The notes beneath the pieces are model-generated. The model was not told where the DNA came from and made no database searches. It saw only the letters and a program-made list of their open reading frames with translations. The position numbers and the translations under genes were made by a program. DNA of 16,389 nucleotides, from positions 1-16,389 of the forward strand of contig CAZMGG010000125.1 in assembly GCA_964565715.1 (NCBI GenBank), written 5' to 3'. This document shows, piece by piece, positions 1-7,705 of this stretch. Origin of the DNA: CAZMGG01 sp964565715. Its GTDB lineage: Bacteria > Planctomycetota > UBA1135 > UBA2386. Each line of letters opens with the position of its first letter. Position 1 is the stretch's first letter.

Positions 1-1652
1 ATGTACTCGCGCGGCACGACGCCGCCCTTGATCGCGTCGACGAACTCGAACTCCTCGACGTCGGTGGCCGGCGCGAAGCGCACGCGCGCCACGGCGAACT
101 GACCCGAACCGCCGGTCTGCTTGATGTGGCGGGCCTCGACGTCCTTCGGCGCCTTCAAGGTCTGCTTGTAGGCGACCTTCGGCTTGCCGACGATCACCTG
201 CACCTTGTAGTCGTTCTGGATCATGTTGGTCTTGATCTCCAGGTGGAGCTCGCCCATCCCGGAGATGACCATCTGGCCGGTCTGCTCGTCGGTCCGCGCC
301 TTGAACGTCGGGTCCTCGCGCACCAGCTTGGCGATCACGTCCGACAGCTTGTCGCGGTCGCCGCCCGACTTCGGCTCGATCGCCATCGAGATCACCGTGT
401 CCGGGAACTCCATGGCCTCGTAGAAGATCGGGTGGTCCTTGGTGCAGAGCGTGTCGCCGGTGATCGACTCCTTGACGCCGACGACGGCGACGATGTCGCC
501 GGCCTTCGCCTCCTCGATCGGCTCGCGTTGGGCGGCATGCATGCGCAGCAGGCGGCCGATGCGCTCCATGCGGCGGGTGCGCGGGTTGTAGTACTTCTCG
601 CCCTGGCTCATCACGCCGCTGTAGATGCGGATGAAGGTCAGGTCGCCGTTCGGGTCGTTGATGGTCTTGAAGACCAGGCCGCCGAAGGGCTCGTCCGGCA
701 TCAGCGCGCGGATCACCTTCTCGTCGTTGTCGGGGTTGGTGCCCTCGATCGGCGGGACGTCGAGCGGGCTGGGCAGGTAGTCCACCACCGCGTCCAACAG
801 GAGCTGCACGCCCTTGTCCTTGAAGGCCGAGCCGCACAGGACCGGCGTGATCTTCAGGGCCAGGGTGCCGTTGCGGATCGCGGTGCGGATCTCGTCCACC
901 GACACCGCCTCGCCCTCGACGAACTTCTCCAGCAGGGCGTCGTGGTACTCGGCGACGGCGTCGATCATCGCCTCGCGGCGCTTCTCGGCCTCCTCGCGCA
1001 GGTCCGCCGGGATCTCGATGATCTCCATGTCGCGGGCGTCGTCGTCGTCGGCCCACACCATCGCCCGCATCTCCACCAGGTCGATGACGCCGCGGAAGCC
1101 CTTCTCCTTGCCGATCGGCATCACCAGGGGCACGGCGTTGGCGTGCAGGCGCGCCCGCATGGTCGCCACCGCGTTGTCGAAGTTGGCGCCGGTGCGGTCC
1201 ATCTTGTTGACGAACGCGACCCGCGGCACCTTGTAGCGGTTGCCCTGCCGCCACACCGTCTCGGACTGCGGCTGCACGCCGGCCACGCCGCAGAACACGC
1301 CAATGGCGCCGTCCAGCACGCGCAGCGAGCGCTCCACCTCGGCGGTGAAGTCGACGTGCCCCGGGGTGTCGATCAGGCTCAGCTTGTGGTCACGCCACTG
1401 GCAGGTGGTGGCGGCCGACGTGATCGTGATGCCGCGCTTCCGTTCCTCCTCCAGGTAGTCCATGGTCGCCGCGCCCTCGTGCACCTCGCCGATCTTGTGG
1501 CTCCGGCCGGTGATGTAGAGGATGCGCTCGCTGACCGTCGTCTTGCCGGCATCGATGTGGGCGATGATGCCGAAGTTGCGGATACGACGGATCTCCTGGG
1601 TGACCTTGGGGTCCTTCTGGGACTTGGTCGCGGCTGGATCGGCTGGCGGCAT
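1..1652 (-). CDS. fusA: Elongation factor G, N-terminal 550 residues (3' end outside window)
   Basis: This is a translational GTPase that catalyses ribosomal translocation in the cytoplasm. The start is the ATG at 1652-1650. Visible GTPase motifs are G1 AHIDAGKTT (residues 31-39), switch I RGITI (73-77), G3 DTPGH (95-99), G4 NKMD (149-152) and G5-like GSAF in the G domain. These are followed by the domain II region and the start of domain III/IV (GMGELHLEI, then GKPKVAYKQTL). About 550 of the usual roughly 700 residues are present; the gene runs off the left edge. The first 20 or so residues are a non-conserved extension, so the exact start is less certain, and I see no clear Shine-Dalgarno. 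No rpsL, rpsG or tuf lies upstream; the neighbour is a divergent carbonic anhydrase. The gene is therefore outside a classical str operon on this side and may be one of several EF-G paralogues, as is common in Planctomycetota. Confidence 0.97.
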   Translation of the reverse strand, partial: MPPADPAATKSQKDPKVTQEIRRIRNFGIIAHIDAGKTTVSERILYITGRSHKIGEVHEGAATMDYLEEERKRGITITSAATTCQWRDHKLSLIDTPGHVDFTAEVERSLRVLDGAIGVFCGVAGVQPQSETVWRQGNRYKVPRVAFVNKMDRTGANFDNAVATMRARLHANAVPLVMPIGKEKGFRGVIDLVEMRAMVWADDDDARDMEIIEIPADLREEAEKRREAMIDAVAEYHDALLEKFVEGEAVSVDEIRTAIRNGTLALKITPVLCGSAFKDKGVQLLLDAVVDYLPSPLDVPPIEGTNPDNDEKVIRALMPDEPFGGLVFKTINDPNGDLTFIRIYSGVMSQGEKYYNPRTRRMERIGRLLRMHAAQREPIEEAKAGDIVAVVGVKESITGDTLCTKDHPIFYEAMEFPDTVISMAIEPKSGGDRDKLSDVIAKLVREDPTFKARTDEQTGQMVISGMGELHLEIKTNMIQNDYKVQVIVGKPKVAYKQTLKAPKDVEARHIKQTGGSGQFAVARVRFAPATDVEEFEFVDAIKGGVVPREY

Positions 1653-1714
1653 GACGTGAGGGGGGCTGTGGACAGGGGCCTCGCCGGCGGCCGGCCGACG
1701 ATGAAAGGCCGAAC

Positions 1715-1742
1715 AGGGTAGCGCGGGACCTTCCCGGGTCAA
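1715..1742 (-). promoter_or_regulatory. Candidate sigma-70-type promoter for EF-G
   Basis: On the minus strand there is a -35-like TTGACC (1742-1737), a 16-base spacer and a -10-like TACCCT (1720-1715), about 60 bases before the EF-G ATG. The spacer contains a short dyad, CGGGA/TCCCG with a 3-base loop (1724-1736), which could be an operator or chance in GC-rich DNA. The match is by eye only and the -10 is weak. Confidence 0.35.
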
Positions 1743-1750
1743 CGTCCCCG

Positions 1751-1782
1751 CCGGACCGGGACCGGTGACGGGTCCGGTCCGG
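1751..1782. repeat. GC-rich inverted repeat in the divergent EF-G / carbonic anhydrase interval
   Basis: The perfect 9-bp arms CCGGACCGG (1751-1759) and CCGGTCCGG (1774-1782) flank 14 bases that can pair partly further. It lies 91 bases upstream of the carbonic anhydrase start and is not followed by a T-tract. It could be a regulator-binding dyad or a leader hairpin of the carbonic anhydrase transcript. Nothing else in 1653-1872 stands out. Confidence 0.4.
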
Positions 1783-1872
1783 TGCCACCGGCCCGACCCC
1801 GGCGGGGTCCAGCCGCCTGCCGCCCGGGCCCGAAGAGACTGCCCAGGAAAGCAACGAGGAGTGGCACCAGTG

Positions 1873-3582
1873 ATGCAGTTCCGGGCGGTCGCAGCCGGGG
1901 TCGTGGCCTTGGTGATGGCGTGCGGGGTCGTCTCGCAGCGGCCGGCGGAGACGGCCCTCGAGGCCCTGAGGGAAGGCAATCGGCGGTTCGTCGAGCAGCG
2001 CACCGCGGTCCCGCCGCTGGGCGAGGGCATGCGCCGCTCCCTGGCCCGCGGCCAGAGTCCGGGCGCCATCGTCGTGTGCTGCGCCGACAGCCGCGTGCCG
2101 CCGGAGCTGATCTTCAACACCGGCCTCGGCGAGTTGTTCGTCGTGCGCCTCGCCGGCACCTGCGTCGACGCGGAGGCCCTCGCCAGCATCGAATACGCCG
2201 CCGAGCATCTGGGCACGCAGCTCTGCGTCGTGCTGACCCACGAGTCCTGCGGTGCCCTCCAGGCCGGCCTCGACCGGCAGCGGCAACGCGACGCGGGCCG
2301 GACCCACGCCGAATCCGAGGCGATGCAGGGCCTGCTCGAACGGCTCGAGCCCGCCGTGCGCAAGGCCCTGGCCGCCTCGCGCAGCGCGCCCGAGACGGCC
2401 CAGCTCGCCGAGGAGGAACAGGCCCAGCTCTCGGCCGACGAGTGCCTGCGCCGCAGCCCGGTGCTGCGCCATCTGCACCGCGAGGGCCGCTTCCGCATCG
2501 CGCCGGCCCGGTACCACCTGCGGACCGGCGTGGTCGAGTGGCTGCCGGACCGGCCGCGACCCACCGGCGAGGCCCCGGCCGAGATGGACCACGCGGTGAT
2601 CGCCGCCACCAACGACTCGGTGCCGCCGCACGTCGCCCTGCGCATGCTGCAGGCGGGCCATCGCCGCTTCCTGTCGTCGGCGCGCCCCGCCGGCGATCTC
2701 TCGCAGCGCCGGCGCGAGGACCTCACCCACGGCCAGCGGCCGCTGGCGATCGTGGTCGCCTGCGCCGACTCGCGGGTGAGCCCCGAGCTGCTGTTCGACG
2801 CGGGCCTCGGCGAAGTCTTCGTCGTGCGCCTGGCGGGCAACGTGATCAACGACTCCGCCCTGGCCAGCATCGAGTACGCGGCGGCCCACACCGGCGCCTC
2901 GCTCTGCATCGTTCTGGGCCACAGCTCCTGCGGCGCCTTGACCGCCGCCGCCGAGCACCCCGCCGAGCAGAAGCTGACCGAGAACATGCGGGCGCTGCTC
3001 GGCCGCCTGGAACCGTCGGTGGAGCGCGCGCGGAGCGGCGGCCGCAAGGGCGCCGAACTGGTCACCGCGGCGATCCGGGCCAACGCGCTGCGCGCGGTCG
3101 CGGAGGCGCGGTCGCGCAGCGGACTGCTGCGTGGTCTCGAGAAGGAGGGCCGCTTCGCGCTGCTGGCCGCGGTCTACGACCTGCCGAGCGGCGACATCCA
3201 GTGGCTCGACGAAGGGCAGGAGGCGGTGGCCTCGCCGACGCCTGCCGCGACGAAGCACGGGGACCAGCACGACGGGGCGGCCGGACACGCGGCTGCAGAC
3301 CACGGCGCCGACCTGGACTGGGCCAAGGACGGGGTGCTCGAACACGCCGAACCCGCCCACGCCAGCGCCCATGCCGCCGATCCCGGCGGCGATGCGGCAC
3401 ACCACGCCGCGCCTTTGGTGCACGGCAAGACCGCCCAGGCGAAGCCGCCGGCGGGCGCCGCCGGCGACAGCGCCCTGCAGCGCGCCCTGTTCGGCATCGA
3501 CCCGATCCTGCTGGCCGCCAGCCTCGGCCTCGCCTCGCTCGCCGCCGCCACCTGGCTGGTGATGTCGCGCAAGGCCGGCTGA
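1873..3582 (+). CDS. Tandem double-domain beta-carbonic anhydrase, putative lipoprotein with His-rich tail and C-terminal membrane segment
   Basis: Beta-carbonic anhydrases interconvert CO2 and bicarbonate at a Cys2His zinc site. This 569-residue chain carries two complete copies. Domain 1 (about 25-225) has C70-x-D72-S-R74 and H123-x-x-C126; domain 2 (about 250-445) has C297-x-D299-S-R301 and H350-x-x-C353. Both keep the zinc ligands and the Asp/Arg dyad, although domain 1 reads THESCGAL where domain 2 has the usual GHSSCGAL. The N-terminus (R4, hydrophobic stretch, VMAC17) looks like a lipoprotein signal, suggesting export. After domain 2 comes a tail of about 70 residues rich in His (461-517) and then a hydrophobic segment, about 545-564, ending SRKAG. 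Typical beta-CAs have one domain of about 200-230 residues. I chose the ATG at 1873 because GAGGAG lies 11 bases upstream and it puts the signal at the N-terminus; GTG codons at 1861 and 1870 are alternatives. It is divergent from EF-G and convergent with the glycosyltransferase gene. Confidence 0.93.
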   Translation: MQFRAVAAGVVALVMACGVVSQRPAETALEALREGNRRFVEQRTAVPPLGEGMRRSLARGQSPGAIVVCCADSRVPPELIFNTGLGELFVVRLAGTCVDAEALASIEYAAEHLGTQLCVVLTHESCGALQAGLDRQRQRDAGRTHAESEAMQGLLERLEPAVRKALAASRSAPETAQLAEEEQAQLSADECLRRSPVLRHLHREGRFRIAPARYHLRTGVVEWLPDRPRPTGEAPAEMDHAVIAATNDSVPPHVALRMLQAGHRRFLSSARPAGDLSQRRREDLTHGQRPLAIVVACADSRVSPELLFDAGLGEVFVVRLAGNVINDSALASIEYAAAHTGASLCIVLGHSSCGALTAAAEHPAEQKLTENMRALLGRLEPSVERARSGGRKGAELVTAAIRANALRAVAEARSRSGLLRGLEKEGRFALLAAVYDLPSGDIQWLDEGQEAVASPTPAATKHGDQHDGAAGHAAADHGADLDWAKDGVLEHAEPAHASAHAADPGGDAAHHAAPLVHGKTAQAKPPAGAAGDSALQRALFGIDPILLAASLGLASLAAATWLVMSRKAG

Positions 3583-3589
3583 CGCCGGC
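3574..3589. terminator. Possible bidirectional hairpin between convergent genes
   Basis: GCCGGC (3574-3579) and GCCGGC (3584-3589) form a 6-bp all-GC stem with the loop TGAC, which contains the carbonic anhydrase stop codon. It sits in the 13-base gap between two convergent genes, where both need termination. There is no T-tract on either side, so an intrinsic terminator is only a weak possibility. Confidence 0.25.
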
Positions 3590-3595
3590 GCGCGG

Positions 3596-5236
3596 TCAGC
3601 GGCCGGCCAGGAACCGCTCGAACGCGGCCTGCCGGGCGGCGTCGCCGGCCTCGGCGAAGTAGTAGAGCTGGAACGAGGCGTAGTCCGCGCGCACCCGCGC
3701 CGGGTCCTTCTGCGGCAGGTCCGCCAGATACCGGTCGAGATACTCCTCGAAGTCGATGAAGGCCACGTCCGGGCGGCCCTGCAGCCGCGCCATCAGCGCC
3801 CGGTCGTAGCGCACCAGGGTCACCTCGCGACCGAACAGCACGGCCGCGCGGAACGGCTCCAGGTCGACGATGCCGGGCGCGCGTTCGAGCAGGAAGTGCA
3901 CGCGGCGCTGCAGCGCATAGGCCGGATCGGCGTAGATGCTCTTCTCGTGGCCGATCTGGCCGCGCTGCGCGAGCGACATGCGGGCGAGGTGCGGGTCGGT
4001 GAGCCCGGTGGTGCCCTCGAGCGCGTAGCGGAAGCCCGCGTCGTGGACCAGCATCGCCTGGGTGCCGAAGAACACGACCCGCGCCTCGGGGCAGGCCTCG
4101 CCCATCCGGCGGCCGACCTCGCGGATCGCCTGCACGCGCTCGGCGGGATACTGGGTGCGCTCGTCGACGATGCCGCGCAGGTTGGCGCCGACGCCCTGCA
4201 GCAGGGTCTCCGGCGGGCCCTGCAGCGCCGTCAGCGCGCCCACCACGATCACCGCGCCCCACCGGAGCGCGGCGGCGCGCCGCCGCCGGACGAGCCACTC
4301 CAGCACGAGGAACAGCACCGGCGTCACCGGCAGCAGGAAGCGGGCGAACATGAAGTCGCCGCCGACCCAGACGACGAAGCCGAGGTAGCCGAGCGCGAAC
4401 GCCGCCAGCAGCCAGGGCGCGCGTTCCTGCCGGCCGAGCACGACGGCGACCGGCAGCAGCACCACGGCCGGCAACAGGACCCAGTAGGAGCGGAGCACCA
4501 GCCACACGTAGTAGAGGCCCTGCCCCGGATACGGATCGTTGCCGGATTTGGCGTAGAACGTGTTGGGCAGCAGGTGCCCGTAGTAGGCGAGCTTCCAGAG
4601 CCCGAACGCAGCGCCGGCCAGCACCAGCGGCAGCGCGTAGGCCAGCACGCAGCGGGCGCGGGGCCGGCCCCAGGCGAGCGCCGCCGCGCCGCCGATCAGG
4701 CCGAACAGGGCGCCATCGGGCCGGCTCAGTCCGAGCAGGGCGGCGAGCACGCCGCACAGGGCCCAGCCCCGCGGCCGTTCCGCCCGCAGCAGCGCGTCGA
4801 GCAGGGCCACCACCAGCAGCACGAACGACGCGGTCTCCAGGCCGCAGGAGGCGAACTCCTGCAGGTGCCGGTGGAACGCGCAGCCGGCCGCCGCCAGCGG
4901 CAGCAGCGCACGGTCGCCGGGCACGAGCGCGCGACCGGCCCGCGCCGTCATGACGACGGCACCGGCGAAGCAGGCGATGCCGCCCCACTGCGCGCTCCGT
5001 TCGATGACGAGCCCGCACGCGCCCCACAGCGCGCACAGCATCGTCCACAGGAAGTTGGTGTAGCCCTCGACGCGCTCCTCGGCGTTGAACACGAGGCCGT
5101 GGCCGTCCAGCAGGTTCCGCGCGTAGCGGAACGAGATGAACGCGTCGTCGCACAGCCAGCGGCGGTCGACGGCGGCCCAGACCGCGCAGGCGGCGAGCCC
5201 CAGCACCACCACGACGGCGCCCGGGCGGGCCTTCAT
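3596..5236 (-). CDS. GT-C-type integral membrane glycosyltransferase (second of tandem pair)
   Basis: This 546-residue polytopic membrane protein starts with a membrane segment followed by the DD motif (D30-D31) in the context CDDAFISFRYARN, then GHGLVF and VEGYTNFLW. That block is characteristic of GT-C-fold transferases that use polyprenyl-phosphate sugars, with arabinofuranosyltransferase AftB-like proteins as the closest family I recognise. The middle is several hydrophobic segments including KSGNDPYPGQGL and VWVGGDFMFARFLLPV; the last 200 or so residues are soluble and probably periplasmic. The ATG overlaps the stop of the upstream homologue by 4 bases (ATGA, 5236-5233), implying translational coupling. 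It is clearly a paralogue of that neighbour and shares all three motif blocks. Acceptor and sugar cannot be told from sequence. The annotation as a GT-C protein is firm; the exact family is not. Confidence 0.88.
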   Translation of the reverse strand: MKARPGAVVVVLGLAACAVWAAVDRRWLCDDAFISFRYARNLLDGHGLVFNAEERVEGYTNFLWTMLCALWGACGLVIERSAQWGGIACFAGAVVMTARAGRALVPGDRALLPLAAAGCAFHRHLQEFASCGLETASFVLLVVALLDALLRAERPRGWALCGVLAALLGLSRPDGALFGLIGGAAALAWGRPRARCVLAYALPLVLAGAAFGLWKLAYYGHLLPNTFYAKSGNDPYPGQGLYYVWLVLRSYWVLLPAVVLLPVAVVLGRQERAPWLLAAFALGYLGFVVWVGGDFMFARFLLPVTPVLFLVLEWLVRRRRAAALRWGAVIVVGALTALQGPPETLLQGVGANLRGIVDERTQYPAERVQAIREVGRRMGEACPEARVVFFGTQAMLVHDAGFRYALEGTTGLTDPHLARMSLAQRGQIGHEKSIYADPAYALQRRVHFLLERAPGIVDLEPFRAAVLFGREVTLVRYDRALMARLQGRPDVAFIDFEEYLDRYLADLPQKDPARVRADYASFQLYYFAEAGDAARQAAFERFLAGR

Positions 5237-6951
5237 CGGGCCAGGAACTCCTCGAAGGCGCGTAGGCGCTCCGGGTCGTCGTTGTGGTCGAAGTAGTAGT
5301 CGCGGAAGCCCACCAGGTCCCGCGCCACCACCGCCTTGTCCTTGCCGGGCATCTCGGCGAGGTACTGGTCCAGCACCGCCTCGAAGTCGGCGAACCGCAC
5401 GTTGGGGTCCCGCCGCTTCAGTTCCGCCAGCAGGGTCCGGTCGTAGACGACGATCCGGGCCGGGATCGCCGGGAAGAAGATGTCGCGATACGGATCCGCC
5501 GACGAGCCGGTGTGGAAGCTCAGCTCGAACATGAAGTGCACGCCGCGGCGCTGCAGGTAGCCCGGATAGAGCGTGTAGTTGCGCTCGTGGCCCGGCTGGC
5601 CGCGGTCGGGCACCGGCAGGTGCGCGATGTGGGCGTCGGTGAGCCCTGACGCGCATTCCACCGCCACCGGCACGCGGCTGCGCCAGGCGAGATTGGCGTG
5701 GCTGCCGGCGATGCCCACCCGCACGTCGAGACCCTCGAACAGGCCGCGCAGGTAGTGACCGGCGAAGCGCGCCGCCTCGGCGATCGGCACCCCCGGCGCG
5801 ATCTCCTTCATGGTGATCAGGCGGTTGTCGCTGTAGCCGCGCGGATTGCGCGTGTGGTCGTACTCGCCGAGCCAGGCGGGCTGCGGCCGCAGCAGCAAGC
5901 CACCCACCAGCACCGCCGCCATCGCCAGCACGACGGGCGGCCGCAGGCGCGCCGCCGCCAGGTCGCAGCCCAGCAGCACCAGCGGCGTCACCGGCAGCAG
6001 GAAGCGCGCAAACATGAAGTCGCCGCCGACCCACACCACGAACAGGACGTAGGGTACGACGTGGGCCAGCAGCACCAGCGCCGCGCGCCGCCCCGACCAG
6101 GGCGCCAGCTTCGCCACCGGCGACGGCCGCCGCAGCAGCGCCAGCACCAGCAGCAGGGCGGCCGGCAGCAGCGGCCAGTAGATCGTCACGTAGTCCAGCA
6201 GGTACTGCAGACCCTGGCCGGGATAGGGGTCGCCGCCGGACTTGGCGAAGAACGTGTTGGGTACCCACTGGCCGTAGAAGGCGCGGCGCCACAGCAGGAA
6301 CGGCACGAACACCACGACGAACGGCAGCGCGAACGCCACCACGCTCCGCCAGCGGCCCTGGCGCAGGGCGTCCCACAGCAGGAACGCGCCGCTCACGGCG
6401 CACGGCAGGGCGCCGTCGGGCCGGGTCATGGCCGCCAGCACGCCGAGCCAGCCGAGCCAGGCGGCGCCCCGCGGGCAGCGGACGCCGACCGTGACGACCG
6501 CCATCGCGGTGAGCAGCAGCGTGAACAGCGCCGTCTCCAGCCCCGCCGGCGCCAGCGACGCGGCGTGGTGCAGCGCGGCCCAGCCGCACGCCGCCAGCGG
6601 CACGATGGCGCGGGTGCCCATGGCCCGGAAGCCGGCCACCGCCAGCAGCAGCACCGTGGCGCCGTGGCACAGGGCGCCCAGCGCCGACGCCCAGCCTTCC
6701 ATCGCGTCGCCGCTGAAGCCCAGCGCGGCACCCAGCGCCAGCAGCATGACCCAGGCGAAGTTGCTGTAGCCCTCCACCGGCGCCTCCGCCGGATCGAGGT
6801 TGAACACGAGCCCGTGGCCCTGCACGAAGTGCTCCGCGTAGCGGAACGAGATGGTCGCGTCGTCGCAGCTCCAGCGCAGCGCCCAGGCCCAGCCCATGGC
6901 GGCAACCACGGCGACGGCGCAGAGGAGCCAGTAGCGCGCACGCGGGGTCAT
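5233..6951 (-). CDS. GT-C-type integral membrane glycosyltransferase (first of tandem pair)
   Basis: This is a 572-residue polytopic protein with the same architecture as the gene downstream: an N-terminal membrane helix, then the catalytic-type DD (D30-D31) in SCDDATISFRYAEH, GHGLVF and VEGYSNFAW. It is followed by multiple hydrophobic helices, GGDPYPGQGL, the block VWVGGDFMFARFLLPVTP, and a C-terminal soluble part of about 200 residues. GT-C enzymes transfer sugars from lipid-linked donors on the outer face of the membrane. Start is ATG 6951-6949; no clear ribosome binding site is seen. It begins only 19 bases after the stop of the formylglutamate amidohydrolase-like gene and ends with a 4-base overlap into its paralogue, so the three genes are probably co-transcribed. 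The pair may act on two successive sugars or form a heteromer; both ideas are inference. Confidence 0.88.
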   Translation of the reverse strand: MTPRARYWLLCAVAVVAAMGWAWALRWSCDDATISFRYAEHFVQGHGLVFNLDPAEAPVEGYSNFAWVMLLALGAALGFSGDAMEGWASALGALCHGATVLLLAVAGFRAMGTRAIVPLAACGWAALHHAASLAPAGLETALFTLLLTAMAVVTVGVRCPRGAAWLGWLGVLAAMTRPDGALPCAVSGAFLLWDALRQGRWRSVVAFALPFVVVFVPFLLWRRAFYGQWVPNTFFAKSGGDPYPGQGLQYLLDYVTIYWPLLPAALLLVLALLRRPSPVAKLAPWSGRRAALVLLAHVVPYVLFVVWVGGDFMFARFLLPVTPLVLLGCDLAAARLRPPVVLAMAAVLVGGLLLRPQPAWLGEYDHTRNPRGYSDNRLITMKEIAPGVPIAEAARFAGHYLRGLFEGLDVRVGIAGSHANLAWRSRVPVAVECASGLTDAHIAHLPVPDRGQPGHERNYTLYPGYLQRRGVHFMFELSFHTGSSADPYRDIFFPAIPARIVVYDRTLLAELKRRDPNVRFADFEAVLDQYLAEMPGKDKAVVARDLVGFRDYYFDHNDDPERLRAFEEFLAR

Positions 6952-6970
6952 GCTGCGGCGCTACGGTAGC

Positions 6971-7705
6971 TCATCGCCCGACCAGGGACAGCACGGCGGT
7001 GCAAACCGCGCGACCGAGCCGGCGCTGGCCGGCCGCGGTGCGGGACAGGCGCTGGTTCAGTTCGACCTCGATGCCCTGGTAGCGCGCGGCGGGATGGAGC
7101 GCCCGCAGGTGCGACGTGAACCCGTCGGTGGAGCCGAAGTAGGGGAAGTTGCGCCGCACGGAGAGCCCGTCGGCTTCCAGCGCGGCCTTCAGCGCGTCCA
7201 CCAGCGCCCGTTCGCGCGGCCGGTCGGGGTCGTAGAGCAGGCCGATGTCGTTGTCCCGCCGCACCCCGCCCAGTTCCTCGACGAACGAATGGATCGACAG
7301 GTGCACGCAGCCGCCGCCTCGCACCAGGTCCGCCGCTGCTTCCTCGACCGCGGCCCGGTAGGGCCGCCAGCAGCGTTGCAGCCGGGCGGCGCGGCCAGCG
7401 CGATCGAGCTGGTTGGCCGGGATCCGCACGCCGAGCGCGCGCCGCGCCACCACCCGCGGGTGATCCTCGCTGCGGTTCAGGTCGGCCACCAGCCGCGACC
7501 AGCGGCCTTGGTGCACCGGCACGCCGAGCGCGCGGCCGAGCGCCCGGGCCACCGGCAGCGCGCCGGGATCCCAGCCGGCGTGGCTCTGGAGCAGCCTGCG
7601 CCGGACCGGCGCCGCCAACCCGAGTCCCTCCAGGTCCGCCGGCACCGCATGGCTGGCATGTTCGCAGGTGACCAGCACGCGCGGCCCGCGCAGGCGGGCG
7701 TTCAC
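6971..7705 (-). CDS. N-formylglutamate amidohydrolase-like protein
   Basis: This is a 244-residue protein of the N-formylglutamate amidohydrolase family (metal-dependent deformylase, known from histidine degradation). Visible family features are LVTCEHA with E15-H16 near the N-terminus, SHAGWDPGA (41-49), the LVADLNRSE block (72-80), HLSIHSF (135-141) and the late EVELNQR (213-219). The start is GTG (7705-7703), which overlaps the stop of the upstream oxygenase gene (GTGA); no upstream ATG in frame fits, because the family motif begins within 15 residues. No hut genes are present. The pairing with a 2OG oxygenase and membrane glycosyltransferases makes a role in plain histidine catabolism unlikely; the true substrate may be another acylated amino acid or a related amide. 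The family call is solid; the substrate is unknown. Confidence 0.88.
   Translation of the reverse strand: MNARLRGPRVLVTCEHASHAVPADLEGLGLAAPVRRRLLQSHAGWDPGALPVARALGRALGVPVHQGRWSRLVADLNRSEDHPRVVARRALGVRIPANQLDRAGRAARLQRCWRPYRAAVEEAAADLVRGGGCVHLSIHSFVEELGGVRRDNDIGLLYDPDRPRERALVDALKAALEADGLSVRRNFPYFGSTDGFTSHLRALHPAARYQGIEVELNQRLSRTAAGQRRLGRAVCTAVLSLVGR

Noticed and set aside
126..1721. A plus-strand 531-codon open frame over EF-G.
   Set aside because: The opposite strand encodes EF-G with all GTPase motifs; this frame is its antisense shadow.
1765..1872. An earlier start of the carbonic anhydrase at 1765.
   Set aside because: The 36 extra residues are Pro/Arg-rich, overlap the dyad region and would bury the lipoprotein-like signal; the ATG at 1873 has a GAGGAG upstream.
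3596..6670. A single 1024-codon minus-strand gene.
   Set aside because: Its first half is an out-of-frame reading of the first glycosyltransferase. Only the part from the ATG at 5236 is real.
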